Origin: Pantoea phytobeneficialis | GTDB taxonomy: Bacteria; Pseudomonadota; Gammaproteobacteria; Enterobacterales; Enterobacteriaceae | Length of the DNA: 64,000 nucleotides | Direction of reading: 5' to 3' | Assembly: GCF_009728735.1 (NCBI RefSeq) | Contig: NZ_CP024636.1 | Coordinates: 3,664,931-3,728,930, forward strand | Shown: positions 16,051 to 25,683 of the stretch, piece by piece | Numbering within the stretch: position 1 is the stretch's first letter | Layout: every line of letters starts with the position of its first letter | The notes under the pieces: model-generated | Seen by the model: the letters and a program-made list of their open reading frames with translations, nothing else | Told to the model about the DNA's origin: nothing | The model's database searches: none | Program-made: the position numbers and the translations under genes

Positions 16051-16839
16051 ATGAATCCAATTATTCGTGTGCAGCAGGTGAGCCAGCGCTTTGCCACCGC
16101 GCAGGGGGAATTCCTCGCGCTTGATAATGTCAGCTTCGATATCCATCCGGGGGAAACCCTCAGCCTGATCGGCCATTCCGGCTGTGGCAAATCCACCTTA
16201 CTGAACCTGATAGCCGGTCTGACGCGCCCGAGCAGCGGCGTGCTGTTGTGCGACAACCGTGAAGTGACCGGCCCTGGCCCGGAACGCGCGGTGGTGTTTC
16301 AGAACCATTCGCTGCTGCCGTGGCTGACAGCGTATCAGAACGTCGAACTGGCGGTGCAGCAGGTGTTTAAAGGCAAGATGAACCGGAGCGAGATGGCGGA
16401 GTGGATCGAGCACAACCTTGGCCGGGTACAGATGAGCCATGCGCTGCACAAGCGGCCTGGAGAAATATCCGGTGGCATGAAACAGCGGGTGGGCATTGCC
16501 CGGGCGCTGGCAATGAAGCCGCGCGTGTTGCTGCTGGATGAACCCTTTGGCGCGCTGGATGCCCTGACGCGCGCCCATCTTCAGGACAGCGTGATGCGTA
16601 TCCAGCAGGAACTGAACACCACCATCGTGCTGATTACCCACGATGTCGATGAAGCGGTGTTGCTCTCCGATCGCGTGTTGATGATGACCAACGGTCCGGC
16701 GGCGCGCGTCGGTGAAATTCTGCCGATTGACCTGCCGCGCCCACGTTCCCGTGTGGCGCTGGCGGAGGAGCCGCGTTACCACCATCTGCGCCAGCAGGTA
16801 CTGCATTTCCTGTATGAAAAGCAGACGGCAGTGGCGTAA
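16051..16839 (+). CDS. nasD: Nitrate ABC transporter ATP-binding protein (NasD/NrtC)
   Basis: A 262-residue ABC ATPase. Walker A GHSGCGKST is near 45-53, the Q-loop is in VVFQNHSLLPW, the signature is ISGGMKQR, Walker B is VLLLDEPFGALD and the H-loop is ITHDVDEA. The ATG at 16051 is preferred over one six bases earlier because AAGGAG is then 8 instead of 2 bases away. It belongs to the nitrate/sulfonate/taurine family and, unlike cyanobacterial NrtC, carries no fused binding domain. It powers NasE. Confidence 0.92.
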   Translation: MNPIIRVQQVSQRFATAQGEFLALDNVSFDIHPGETLSLIGHSGCGKSTLLNLIAGLTRPSSGVLLCDNREVTGPGPERAVVFQNHSLLPWLTAYQNVELAVQQVFKGKMNRSEMAEWIEHNLGRVQMSHALHKRPGEISGGMKQRVGIARALAMKPRVLLLDEPFGALDALTRAHLQDSVMRIQQELNTTIVLITHDVDEAVLLSDRVLMMTNGPAARVGEILPIDLPRPRSRVALAEEPRYHHLRQQVLHFLYEKQTAVA

Positions 16840-16849
16840 GGAGCCGGGC

Positions 16850-19800
16850 ATGCAGCAACTGATTGTCATCGGCAACGGTATGGCGGGTATGCGCATGGTG
16901 GAAACTCTGGTGCAGCAAGCACCGGGCCGCTACGCCATCACGGTGATAGGCCGTGAACCGCACGGCAACTACAACCGGGTGCTGCTGTCGCCGGTGCTGG
17001 GCCGGGAGAAGACCTTCGCCGACACCCTGATCCATACGCCAGAGTGGTACGAGGAACACGGAGTCAGGTTGCTGGCGGGGGAGGAGGTGCGTTCCGTTGA
17101 TGTCGCCGGGCGTCAGCTCCATACCGACCAGCGCAGTCTGCACTGGGACAAGCTGGTATTTGCCTGTGGTTCCCAGCCACGGATGCCGACCTTACCCGGT
17201 ATGGCATGCCCGCACGTATTGGGTTTCCGCACCGTGCGCGATGTGGAGCGGATGCAGGCCCAGCAGGGACCGGTCGTGGTCCTCGGTGGCGGGCTGGTGG
17301 GGGTAGAAGCGGCGGCGGCCCTGCGGTTGCTGGGGCGCGATGTCACGCTGCTGCATCACCGCTGCTGGCTGCTCGATCGCCAGCTCGATGCGCAGGCGGG
17401 AGCGTTGTTGCAACAACATCTGACGGCGCGCGGTATCGATTGTCGACTCGGCGTCTCGTTGCAACGGATTGATGCGCAGCAGGTCACGCTGACCGATGGT
17501 AGCTGTCTGGCAGCACAACAGGTGGTGATCGCCATTGGCGTGGAGCCGGAAATCGCGCTGGCGCAGGCGGCGGGTGTGCCTTGTCAGCGCGGCATTCAGG
17601 TCGATCGTCAACTGCATACCGCCATTCCCGATGTGTACGCGCTCGGCGAATGCTGTGAAATCGACGGTGAAACCTTCGGGTTGATCGCCCCCTGTCTGGC
17701 GCAGGCTTTGGTCCTGGCGGCCAGTCTGGCCGGGCAACCGATTGACGATTTCCACTATCAGGAGAATGGGACGCGGCTCAAGGTCAGCGGTATTGACGTC
17801 TTCAGCGCCGGAGACATCCGCGATGCCCCCTCTCTCACCAGTTTCGATCCGCTGTCCGGACACTACCGGCGGCTATTTCTACGCGACGGCGTGCTGGCGG
17901 GGGTGTTGCTGTTTGGCGATAGCACCCTGGCCTCCCGTTTACTGACCCGACTTCAGCGGGCCGAACCGGTGGATCTCAATGCGCTGTTCGGTCTGGACAA
18001 TAACAAGACGCAGCCTCGCGCTGTAGGAAAGGTAATGATGAGCAAACCGATTCTCGCGTTGGTTGGTCACGGTATGGTCGGCCACCATTTTCTCGAACAA
18101 CTGGTCAGCCGCGATCTGCACCAGCAGTACCATATCGTGGTGTACGGTGATGAGCCGCAGATGGCCTATGACCGCGTACACCTGACGGAGTATTTCAACG
18201 GCAAGAGCGCTGATGACCTGTCATTAGTCAGTGACAACTTCTTTGAACAGCACGGAATTGAGCTGCGTTGCGGCTGTGAAGTGCTGGCGATTGACACGCA
18301 ACGCCGCAGCTTGCGTGATAGCCACGGCAGCGAACTGGCATGGGATAAACTGGTGCTGGCGACCGGCTCGGTGCCTTTCGTGCCACCGCTGCCAGGGCGT
18401 GACCATCCGCGTTGTTTTGTCTATCGCACGCTGGCGGATCTGGATGCGATCGCCGATTGCGCCCGGCAGGCAACGCGCGGCGTGGTGATTGGCGGCGGTC
18501 TGCTCGGTCTGGAAGCCGCCAATGCGTTAAAACAATTGGGACTGGAAACCCATGTGGTGGAGTTTGCGCCACGGCTGATGGCGGTGCAGCTGGATGACGG
18601 CGGCGCGCAGATGCTGCGCGGTAAAATTGCCGCGTTAGGTGTACAGGTACACACCAGCAAGGCGACGGAAGCGATTGAAAACCAGCCGGACGGCAGCGTG
18701 CAGTTACGCTTTGCGGATGGCAGCCTGCTGGCGACTGACCTGGTGGTGTTCTCTGCCGGGATCCGCCCGCGTGATGCGTTGGCACGGGCGGCGGGCATCA
18801 GCATGGGCGAGCGTGGAGGCATCGTGATTGATGATGGCTGCGCCACCAGCGTCAGCGACATCTATGCTATCGGCGAGTGCGCGTTGTGGCAGGGACAAAT
18901 TTTTGGTCTGGTGGCGCCAGGCTACCAGATGGCGCGCGTACTGGCGGGGCAGTTAGCGCAAGAGACAACCGCATTTAACGGTGCCGACATGAGCACCAAA
19001 CTCAAGTTGCTCGGTGTTGAGGTGGCGTCATTTGGTGATGCACATGGACGTACACCGGGCAGCCAGAGTTATCAGTGGACGGATAACCCGAAAGGCATCT
19101 ACAAAAAGTTGGTGATTTCCGACGACGGTAAAACCCTGCTTGGCGGTGTGCTGGTGGGCGACAGCAGCGACTATGCCAGCCTGTTGCAGATGATGCTGAA
19201 CAAAATGGCGCTGCCGGAAGCAGCGGAAAGTCTGATTCTACCGCAGCTGGCAGGCGCACCCGGCAAAGCATTGGGAGTGGCGGCGCTACCGGACAGCGCG
19301 CAGATCTGTTCCTGCCACAATGTCAGCAAAGGGGATATTTGCGCTGCAGTGCAAAGTGGTTGTGGTGATATGGCTGCGCTGAAAAGCTGCACCAAAGCCG
19401 CGACCGGCTGCGGTGGCTGTAGCGCGCTGGTGAAGCAGGTGATGGAGCATCAACTTGCCAGCCAGGGTGTCGAGGTGAAGAAGGATATTTGTGAACATTT
19501 TGCCTGGTCACGGCAGGAGCTGTATCACCTGATTCGGGTGGGTGATATCACCACATTCGACCAACTGCTGGCACAGCATGGTCGTGGTCACGGTTGCGAA
19601 ATTTGCAAGCCGCTGGTCGGATCGCTGTTAGCCTCCTGCTGGAATGATTACCTGCTGAAACCGGCGCATCTGCCGTTGCAGGATACCAACGATCGCTACT
19701 TTGCCAATATCCAGAAGGACGGAACCTATTCAGTGGTGCCGCGGGTGCCCGGTGGCGAGATTACGCCCGAGGGCTTGATGGCGATTGGCGCGGTGGCGGC

Positions 19801-20914
19801 GCAGTACCGTCTCTACACCAAAATCACCGGCGGTCAGCGCATCGATCTGTTTGGTGCGCGTCTTGATCAGCTTCCGGCGATTTGGGAAGCGCTGATCGCT
19901 GCCGGATTTGAAACCGGCCATGCCTATGGCAAATCACTGCGCACGGTGAAATCCTGCGTGGGATCGACCTGGTGCCGCTATGGCGTACAGGATTCTACTG
20001 CGTTTGCCATCGCCCTCGAGCATCGCTACAAAGGGCTGCGCGCACCGCACAAAATCAAAATGGCCGTCTCCGGCTGCACCCGTGAATGTGCGGAAGCGCA
20101 AAGCAAAGACATTGGGGTGATCGCCACCGATAAGGGCTGGAATCTGTACGTTTGCGGCAACGGGGGAATGAAACCCCGCCATGCCGACCTGTTTGCCAGC
20201 GATTTGGATGATGCCACGCTGATCCGCTACGTTGACCGCATTCTGATGTTCTATGTACGCACCGCTGACAGGCTGCAACGCACCAGCGTGTGGATGGACA
20301 ACATGGAGGGGGGCTTGGCTTATCTGCGTCAGGTGGTGATTGACGACTCGCTCGGCCTGGGTGCCACGCTGGAACAGGAAATGCAGTGGGTGGTCGATCG
20401 TTATCAGTGCGAATGGCAGACCACGCTGGAGAACCCCTCGCGTCGGGCGCTGTTCACCGCCACCATCAACAGCGACCAGCCGGACGAAACCCTGCATTAC
20501 GCCGAGGTGCGGGGGCAGCGCCAGCCGCTGGAGACGCTGACTATCCCGAGTGTAACCCTGCCTGCGGAGCCGTGGAGCGCCATTTGTGAGCAAAGCGCCA
20601 TTCCTGCCTCAGCGGGGATGGGTGCCCGGCTTGGCAATCAGCGCGTGGCCCTGTTCCGCTTCGGCGACACCGTTTATGCCCTGGAAGATATTGAACCCGG
20701 CACTCAGGCCAGCGTGTTGTCGCGTGGCATCCTGGGCGATGTAGCCGGTGAGCCGGTGGTGATTTCCCCCTTGTATAAACAACGCATCCGGTTGCGGGAC
20801 GGCCAGAGCCTGGATAATCCGCAGCATCAGTTGCGTTGCTGGCCGGTGCGTCTGGAAGGCGGTCAGGTGTGGTTGGGTAATCAGCCGCTGTTGGCGCTGG
20901 CGGCGGCATCATGA
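16850..20914 (+). CDS. In-frame NasC-NirB-NirD fusion: NADH-dependent nitrate/nitrite assimilation flavoprotein
   Basis: 1,354 residues. Residues 1 to about 393 are a NasC-like FAD/NAD(P)H oxidoreductase (IGNGMAGMRM near 4-14; VLGGGLVGVEAA near 144), which passes electrons to nitrate reductase. From Met396/397 (18035/18038) a complete NirB follows: FAD and NAD motifs, a [2Fe-2S] BFD segment (CSCHN..CGGC), and the siroheme/4Fe-4S sulfite/nitrite reductase domain with CVGSTWC and CTRECAEA. The last ~110 residues resemble NirD (AICEQSAIP..VLSRGILGDVAGEPVVISPLYKQRIRL). Klebsiella encodes NasC and NasB separately. At the junction an out-of-frame TAG (18024-18026), a ribosome site AGGAAAGG (18025-18032) and ATG 18038 remain, so NirBD may also be made alone. 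The ribosome site for the whole frame is AAGGAG at 16838. Confidence 0.85.
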   Translation: MQQLIVIGNGMAGMRMVETLVQQAPGRYAITVIGREPHGNYNRVLLSPVLGREKTFADTLIHTPEWYEEHGVRLLAGEEVRSVDVAGRQLHTDQRSLHWDKLVFACGSQPRMPTLPGMACPHVLGFRTVRDVERMQAQQGPVVVLGGGLVGVEAAAALRLLGRDVTLLHHRCWLLDRQLDAQAGALLQQHLTARGIDCRLGVSLQRIDAQQVTLTDGSCLAAQQVVIAIGVEPEIALAQAAGVPCQRGIQVDRQLHTAIPDVYALGECCEIDGETFGLIAPCLAQALVLAASLAGQPIDDFHYQENGTRLKVSGIDVFSAGDIRDAPSLTSFDPLSGHYRRLFLRDGVLAGVLLFGDSTLASRLLTRLQRAEPVDLNALFGLDNNKTQPRAVGKVMMSKPILALVGHGMVGHHFLEQLVSRDLHQQYHIVVYGDEPQMAYDRVHLTEYFNGKSADDLSLVSDNFFEQHGIELRCGCEVLAIDTQRRSLRDSHGSELAWDKLVLATGSVPFVPPLPGRDHPRCFVYRTLADLDAIADCARQATRGVVIGGGLLGLEAANALKQLGLETHVVEFAPRLMAVQLDDGGAQMLRGKIAALGVQVHTSKATEAIENQPDGSVQLRFADGSLLATDLVVFSAGIRPRDALARAAGISMGERGGIVIDDGCATSVSDIYAIGECALWQGQIFGLVAPGYQMARVLAGQLAQETTAFNGADMSTKLKLLGVEVASFGDAHGRTPGSQSYQWTDNPKGIYKKLVISDDGKTLLGGVLVGDSSDYASLLQMMLNKMALPEAAESLILPQLAGAPGKALGVAALPDSAQICSCHNVSKGDICAAVQSGCGDMAALKSCTKAATGCGGCSALVKQVMEHQLASQGVEVKKDICEHFAWSRQELYHLIRVGDITTFDQLLAQHGRGHGCEICKPLVGSLLASCWNDYLLKPAHLPLQDTNDRYFANIQKDGTYSVVPRVPGGEITPEGLMAIGAVAAQYRLYTKITGGQRIDLFGARLDQLPAIWEALIAAGFETGHAYGKSLRTVKSCVGSTWCRYGVQDSTAFAIALEHRYKGLRAPHKIKMAVSGCTRECAEAQSKDIGVIATDKGWNLYVCGNGGMKPRHADLFASDLDDATLIRYVDRILMFYVRTADRLQRTSVWMDNMEGGLAYLRQVVIDDSLGLGATLEQEMQWVVDRYQCEWQTTLENPSRRALFTATINSDQPDETLHYAEVRGQRQPLETLTIPSVTLPAEPWSAICEQSAIPASAGMGARLGNQRVALFRFGDTVYALEDIEPGTQASVLSRGILGDVAGEPVVISPLYKQRIRLRDGQSLDNPQHQLRCWPVRLEGGQVWLGNQPLLALAAAS

Positions 20915-23514
20915 AAACGACCTGTCCCTACTGTGGCGTGGGCTGTGGCGTTGAGATCGACGCAGCGGATAGGTCAGTGAGTGGCGACCGTCAGCATCCG
21001 GCCAATTTTGGCCGCCTGTGTGTCAAAGGTTCGGCGTTGGGTGAAACCCTCGGACAGGAAGGGCGTTTGTTGTGGCCGCAGGTGCGGGGGCAGCGGGTGA
21101 GTATCGATCGCGCGTTGGATGTGGTTGCCAGCGAATTGCAGACGATCATCGCGCAGCACGGGCCGCAGGCGGTGGCGTTTTATGCCTCCGGGCAGTTGCT
21201 GACCGAGGATTACTACGTTGCCAACAAGCTGATGAAAGGCTTTATCGGTGCCGCCAATATCGATACCAATTCGCGGCTGTGTATGGCGTCGGCGGTGGTG
21301 GGCTATAAACGGGCGTTCGGTGCTGATGCGGTGCCCTGTTGTTATGAAGATCTTGAGCAGGCCGATGTGGTGGTTCTGGTGGGTTCGAATGCCGCCTGGG
21401 CGCATCCGGTGGCGTGGCAGCGTCTGGTACAGGCGAAACAGCAGCGTCCTGAGATGAAGCTGGTGGTGATCGACCCACGTCGTACCGCCAGTTGCGAGCT
21501 GGCTGACGTGCATCTGGCGCTCCGCCCCGGCAGCGACGGCGCGCTGTTTGCCGGATTGCTTAACTGGCTGGCGATTCAGGGCGGGATCGATCAGACAATG
21601 TTGCCGCATCTTGCCAACGTGGATAGCACGCTGGCGGCCTGTGCTGACTGGGATCTTGCGGCGGTGGCCCATACCTGCCAGTTAGCAGACGCTGACATTC
21701 TCGCCTTCTGGCAGCTGTTCACCACCCAACCCCGGGTACTGACCTTATGGTGTATGGGGATCAACCAATCGCAAACCGGTAGCGACAACAACAACGCTAT
21801 CCTCAATGTTCATCTGCTGAGCGGTAAAATTGGCCGACCTGGCTGCGGGCCGTTTTCGTTGACCGGTCAACCCAATGCGATGGGCGGGCGTGAAGTGGGC
21901 GGTTTAGCTAACCAGTTAGCGGCGCATATGGGGTTTAGTCCGCAAGAGGTTGATCGGCTTGGGCGTTTTTGGCATAGCGATCGTGTAGCGCATCAGCCGG
22001 GTTTGATGGCGGTCGATCTGTTCCGGGCGATTGAACGTGGCGAGGTAAAAGCGGTATGGATCATGGGTACCAATCCGGCGGTGTCGATGCCGGAGGGCAA
22101 CCGCGTCGCCGAGGCGCTGCGGCGCTGTCCGTTGGTGATCGTCTCGGAGGTCAGTGCCGTGACCGACACCAGCGCCTTTGCCGATGTGCTGTTGCCTGCC
22201 CAGGCCTGGGGCGAAAAAAACGGTACCGTGACCAATTCAGAACGACGTATCTCGCGCCAGCGCGGTTTTGTCGCCCCTGTCGGGGAGGCGAAACCGGACT
22301 GGTGGTTATTGGCACAGGTGGCGCAGCGATTGGGTTATGGCGCAGCCTTTGACTGGCAGCATCCCCATGAAGTCTTTGTCGAACATGCGGCGTTATCAGG
22401 TTTTGAAAACGCCGGTAGCCGTGCGTTTGATATCAGCGCGCTGGCGACCTTAAGCCGTGAGCAGTATGACCAACTTACGCCGGTACAATGGCCGGTAAAT
22501 GCCGCCGCACCGCATGGCTCGTCGCGCTTGTTCGCCACGCGCCACTTTTATCATCCGGATGGTAAAGCCCGCTTGTTGCCAGTGGGCATCCCAATCCTCA
22601 GTTCACCCACCCGCCACTATCCCCTCCTGATGAATACCGGGCGTATCCGCGATCAATGGCACACCATGACACGCACCGGTAACGTCACACGCTTGATGCA
22701 GCATTATGACGAACCTTTTGTGTTGCTCCATCCGCATGATGCCGCCGCTCACGGGCTGGGGCAGGGTGATCTGACACGGGTGCAATCCACATTAGGCTGG
22801 TGGTGTGGCCGGGTGATGATCGATCACGGCCTGACACGCGGCCAACTGTTTATCCCGATGCACTGGACGCGTCAATTCAGTGCCCAGGCCAATGTCGATG
22901 GCCTGGTGGCGGCGCGCAGTTGTCCGGTCTCCGGGCAACCGGCGCTGAAGCAAACCGCGGTGCGCCTGCAACCGCTGCGCCCGCAGTGGCAGGGGTGGCT
23001 GTGGCAGCGTGCGCGATGCGATCCGCAGCAACTGGATTATTGGTCGCGCGTGCCGCAGTCCGGTGTGCAACGTTACGTATTGGCTGGTCAGGGGGATCCG
23101 GCGGCATGGCTGCATCAGCAGCCCGGCATGGATGAGCTGGAATGGCAGCAGGCGCACGCCGGTCAGCAGCGACATATGCTGGGCTGGCGCGATGGGGTAC
23201 TGGAACGGGCGTTCTATGCTGCGCCCTGGCTACCTGAAATCGACCACGCTTTTGTGGCACAGGCATTCAGCCTCCCGCCAGGCTCGGCGCAACAGCGCCA
23301 TGCGCTGCTGGGTGGACGACCGGAACAGGGGGAGAGTCAGGGTCGTACCCTGTGCAGCTGCTTCGGGGTGGGCGAACTGGCGATCCGCCGCGCCATTGAT
23401 CAAGGCTGCCAGACAGCCGCCGCCCTCGGGGCGGCGCTGAAATGTGGCACCAACTGTGGCTCCTGTATCCCGGAGCTGAAACAACTTATCGCGGCGCACA
23501 CCGTGGCGCAGTAA
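20911..23514 (+). CDS. nasA: Assimilatory nitrate reductase catalytic subunit NasA
   Basis: An 867-residue cytoplasmic molybdoenzyme that reduces nitrate to nitrite. The N-terminal 4Fe-4S motif is CPYCGVGCGVEI followed by RLCVKGSALG (residues 5-45). The Mo-bisMGD body includes SRLCMASAVVGYKRAFG, VVLVGSNAAWAHP, GCGPFSLTGQPNAMGGREVGG and WIMGTNPAVSMPE. The molybdopterin-dinucleotide-binding C-domain includes NTGRIRDQWHTMTRTG. A C-terminal BFD-like [2Fe-2S] module (CSCFGVGE..CGTNCGSCIPEL, about 810-860) receives electrons, as in Klebsiella NasA. The ATG overlaps the stop of the fusion gene by four bases (ATGA), giving tight coupling. Confidence 0.94.
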   Translation: MKTTCPYCGVGCGVEIDAADRSVSGDRQHPANFGRLCVKGSALGETLGQEGRLLWPQVRGQRVSIDRALDVVASELQTIIAQHGPQAVAFYASGQLLTEDYYVANKLMKGFIGAANIDTNSRLCMASAVVGYKRAFGADAVPCCYEDLEQADVVVLVGSNAAWAHPVAWQRLVQAKQQRPEMKLVVIDPRRTASCELADVHLALRPGSDGALFAGLLNWLAIQGGIDQTMLPHLANVDSTLAACADWDLAAVAHTCQLADADILAFWQLFTTQPRVLTLWCMGINQSQTGSDNNNAILNVHLLSGKIGRPGCGPFSLTGQPNAMGGREVGGLANQLAAHMGFSPQEVDRLGRFWHSDRVAHQPGLMAVDLFRAIERGEVKAVWIMGTNPAVSMPEGNRVAEALRRCPLVIVSEVSAVTDTSAFADVLLPAQAWGEKNGTVTNSERRISRQRGFVAPVGEAKPDWWLLAQVAQRLGYGAAFDWQHPHEVFVEHAALSGFENAGSRAFDISALATLSREQYDQLTPVQWPVNAAAPHGSSRLFATRHFYHPDGKARLLPVGIPILSSPTRHYPLLMNTGRIRDQWHTMTRTGNVTRLMQHYDEPFVLLHPHDAAAHGLGQGDLTRVQSTLGWWCGRVMIDHGLTRGQLFIPMHWTRQFSAQANVDGLVAARSCPVSGQPALKQTAVRLQPLRPQWQGWLWQRARCDPQQLDYWSRVPQSGVQRYVLAGQGDPAAWLHQQPGMDELEWQQAHAGQQRHMLGWRDGVLERAFYAAPWLPEIDHAFVAQAFSLPPGSAQQRHALLGGRPEQGESQGRTLCSCFGVGELAIRRAIDQGCQTAAALGAALKCGTNCGSCIPELKQLIAAHTVAQ

Positions 23515-23525
23515 TGGAGGTCCGC

Positions 23526-24341
23526 ATGACACAGGCAATTGAGACGCTGGATAAACTGTTCAACCCACAGGGCGCGACCGGCCAGGATGGGGTGGTGTGG
23601 CTGGTGGGGGCAGGACCGGGCGATGTCGAGTTGCTGACGTTGAAAGCGCTACGGTTGATTAAAGTGGCCGATGTGGTGGTGTATGACCGACTGGTGAGTG
23701 ATGAGGTGATGGCAGAGGTGCCGGCGGGAACGCTGGCGATCGACGTCGGCAAAAAGCCGGGGAGTCATGGATTAAAGCAGGGACAGATTAACCAGTTGTT
23801 GGTGGATCTGGCGCGCAGTGGACGCAACGTGGTGCGGCTCAAAGGGGGCGATCCCTTTATTTTTGGCCGGGGTGGCGAAGAGATGGCATTTTTGCAGCAG
23901 GCGGGGATTGCTTGTCAGGTGATACCCGGCATTACGGCCGCGGCGGGTTGCGCGGCTGCCAGTGGCATTCCGCTCACCCATCGTGATTGCGCGCAATCCT
24001 TGCGTCTGATCACCGGTCACGGCAAATCCGGCGAGCCATGCCTGGAGGATAAAAGTCTGGCAGCGGCTAACCAGACGCTGGTGTTCTACATGGGGCTGAA
24101 GTGGAGCAGTAGCATCAGCAGCCAGTTAATGGCGCAGGGGCGTGATGCGGCCACACCGGTCGCCATCATTGAAAACGGCACCAGAGCTGACCAGCGGGTG
24201 CTGATCACGACGCTGACTCAACTAAGCGAGACGGTGGCACGCGAACAGCCTCAGTCACCGGCGTTATTGCTGGTGGGCGAGGTGGTGCGGTTTTATCAAG
24301 AAGCCAGCATCCGGGCGACTGAAACTCACATAAGCCCGTAG
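23526..24341 (+). CDS. cobA: Uroporphyrinogen-III C-methyltransferase (SUMT, CobA/CysG-C type)
   Basis: A 271-residue single-domain SUMT that methylates uroporphyrinogen III twice to precorrin-2, the first step to siroheme. Motifs are VWLVGAGPGDVELLTLKA (about 22-40), VVVYDRLVS, RLKGGDPFIFGRGGEE, VIPGITAAAGCAA and TLVFYMGL, all standard. It lacks the dehydrogenase/chelatase half of CysG, so a CysG elsewhere must finish siroheme. The start follows GGAGG at 23516. The gene ends the nas operon and supplies cofactor for the NirB module. Its TAG stop (24339-24341) lies in the GTAG foot of a REP element. Confidence 0.92.
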   Translation: MTQAIETLDKLFNPQGATGQDGVVWLVGAGPGDVELLTLKALRLIKVADVVVYDRLVSDEVMAEVPAGTLAIDVGKKPGSHGLKQGQINQLLVDLARSGRNVVRLKGGDPFIFGRGGEEMAFLQQAGIACQVIPGITAAAGCAAASGIPLTHRDCAQSLRLITGHGKSGEPCLEDKSLAAANQTLVFYMGLKWSSSISSQLMAQGRDAATPVAIIENGTRADQRVLITTLTQLSETVAREQPQSPALLLVGEVVRFYQEASIRATETHISP

Positions 24342-24401
24342 CGGCGCGATTTATCGCGCGTTTCTTCCGTGCTGAAAATGCGCGATAAATCGCGCCGCTA
24401 C
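24338..24401. repeat. REP palindrome pair (BIME-like) after nas operon
   Basis: GTAGCGGCGCGATTTATCGC and, after about 20 bases, its inverted copy ending CGCGCCGCTAC. Each unit has GTAG at the foot and a CGCGAT/ATCGCG hairpin. The layout matches RAYT-mobilised REPs. It is the intact version of the site interrupted by the IS110 element at 276 and gives the stop codon of the preceding gene. Confidence 0.9.
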
Positions 24402-24528
24402 GGGACCCGTGCTGGTGACAATTTCCCTTATGGCTAAATAAACTGACGTTTTCTCCCCTTAATCCACGCTTTAGCTTCGTCGCCTTTTGGCATTCTATGC
24501 TCAGAATTCCTGCCAGCAGAGGTATGCC

Positions 24529-25683
24529 GTGGCTGACGAGAGTAGCGACGAGGACAAAACAGAATCGCCCACAGCGCACCGACTTGAAAAAGCACGGCAG
24601 GATGGGCAGATTCCGCGTTCGCGCGAGCTGACATCGTTATTGATGATGTTGTCCGGCATCATGATTCTGTGGCTGGGCGGCACCAGCATCGCGCGTCGTC
24701 TGGCTTCGATGGTGGCGACCGGTTTTCGTTTTGATCATGGCATGGTGACCGATGACAAGGTGATCGTGGCGCATATCAGCAGTCTGATTGGTCAGGCGGT
24801 ACTGGCCGTGCTGCCGCTGATGGCCGGACTGGTGCTGGTGGCGATCGCGGCCCCCATGCTGCTGGGCGGCATTGTGATCAGCGGCAAATCCCTTAGTCCG
24901 GATTTCACCAAACTCAACCCGTTAAGCGGCCTGAAGCGTATGGTTTCCGGGCAGACCTGGGCGGAGTTGTTGAAGGCGATCCTGAAAGCGGTGTTAGTGG
25001 GTACGGTCGCAGGTTGGTACATCTGGTCGCACTGGCCGGAGATGCTGCGTTTAATCAGCGAATCCCCGATGAATGCGCTGGAACATGGCATGAACATGAT
25101 TGCCATCTGTTGTGCGCTGGTGATGCTTGGCTTGATCCCGATGGTGGGATTTGACGTTTTCTGGCAGTTGTACAGCTACTTCAAAAAGTTACGTATGTCG
25201 CGCCAGGATATCCGCGATGAATTTAAACAGCAGGAGGGCGATCCGCACGTCAAAGGGCGTATTCGTCAGGCCATGCGCGCGGCGGCTCGCCGCCGCATGA
25301 TGGCTGACGTCCCGAAGGCGGATGTGATTGTCACCAACCCGACACACTACTCCGTGGCTCTGCAATATAACGACAAGAAGATGAGCGCCCCGAAGGTGGT
25401 TGCTAAAGGTGCCGGAGAAGTGGCGCTGAAAATTCGTGAACTGGGCAAGGAACATCGCGTCCCGATTCTTGAGGCACCGCCGTTGGCGCGTGCGCTGTAC
25501 CGCCATACCGAAATTGGTCAGTTCATTCCCGGCGCGCTGTATGCGGCGGTAGCGGAAGTGCTGGCGTGGGTCTGGCAGCTGCGACGCTGGAAGCGTGAAG
25601 GCGGCCTGATACCGAAGAAACCTCATAATCTGTCGGTCCCGGCAGAGATGGACATTCCAGGAGAGAACAGAAACGATGGCTAA
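24529..25683 (+). CDS. flhB: Flagellar type III export switch protein FlhB
   Basis: 384 residues from GTG 24529 (ribosome site AGAGG; protein begins VADESSDEDKTESPTAHRLEKAR). Four membrane helices in the N-terminal half are followed by the cytoplasmic switch domain with the autocleavage site NPTH (Asn270-His273). Cleavage changes export from rod/hook to filament substrates. The first genes of the E. coli arrangement (cheZ upstream) are absent; a REP pair and the nas operon lie upstream instead. The stop overlaps flhA by eight bases. Confidence 0.95.
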   Translation: MADESSDEDKTESPTAHRLEKARQDGQIPRSRELTSLLMMLSGIMILWLGGTSIARRLASMVATGFRFDHGMVTDDKVIVAHISSLIGQAVLAVLPLMAGLVLVAIAAPMLLGGIVISGKSLSPDFTKLNPLSGLKRMVSGQTWAELLKAILKAVLVGTVAGWYIWSHWPEMLRLISESPMNALEHGMNMIAICCALVMLGLIPMVGFDVFWQLYSYFKKLRMSRQDIRDEFKQQEGDPHVKGRIRQAMRAAARRRMMADVPKADVIVTNPTHYSVALQYNDKKMSAPKVVAKGAGEVALKIRELGKEHRVPILEAPPLARALYRHTEIGQFIPGALYAAVAEVLAWVWQLRRWKREGGLIPKKPHNLSVPAEMDIPGENRNDG

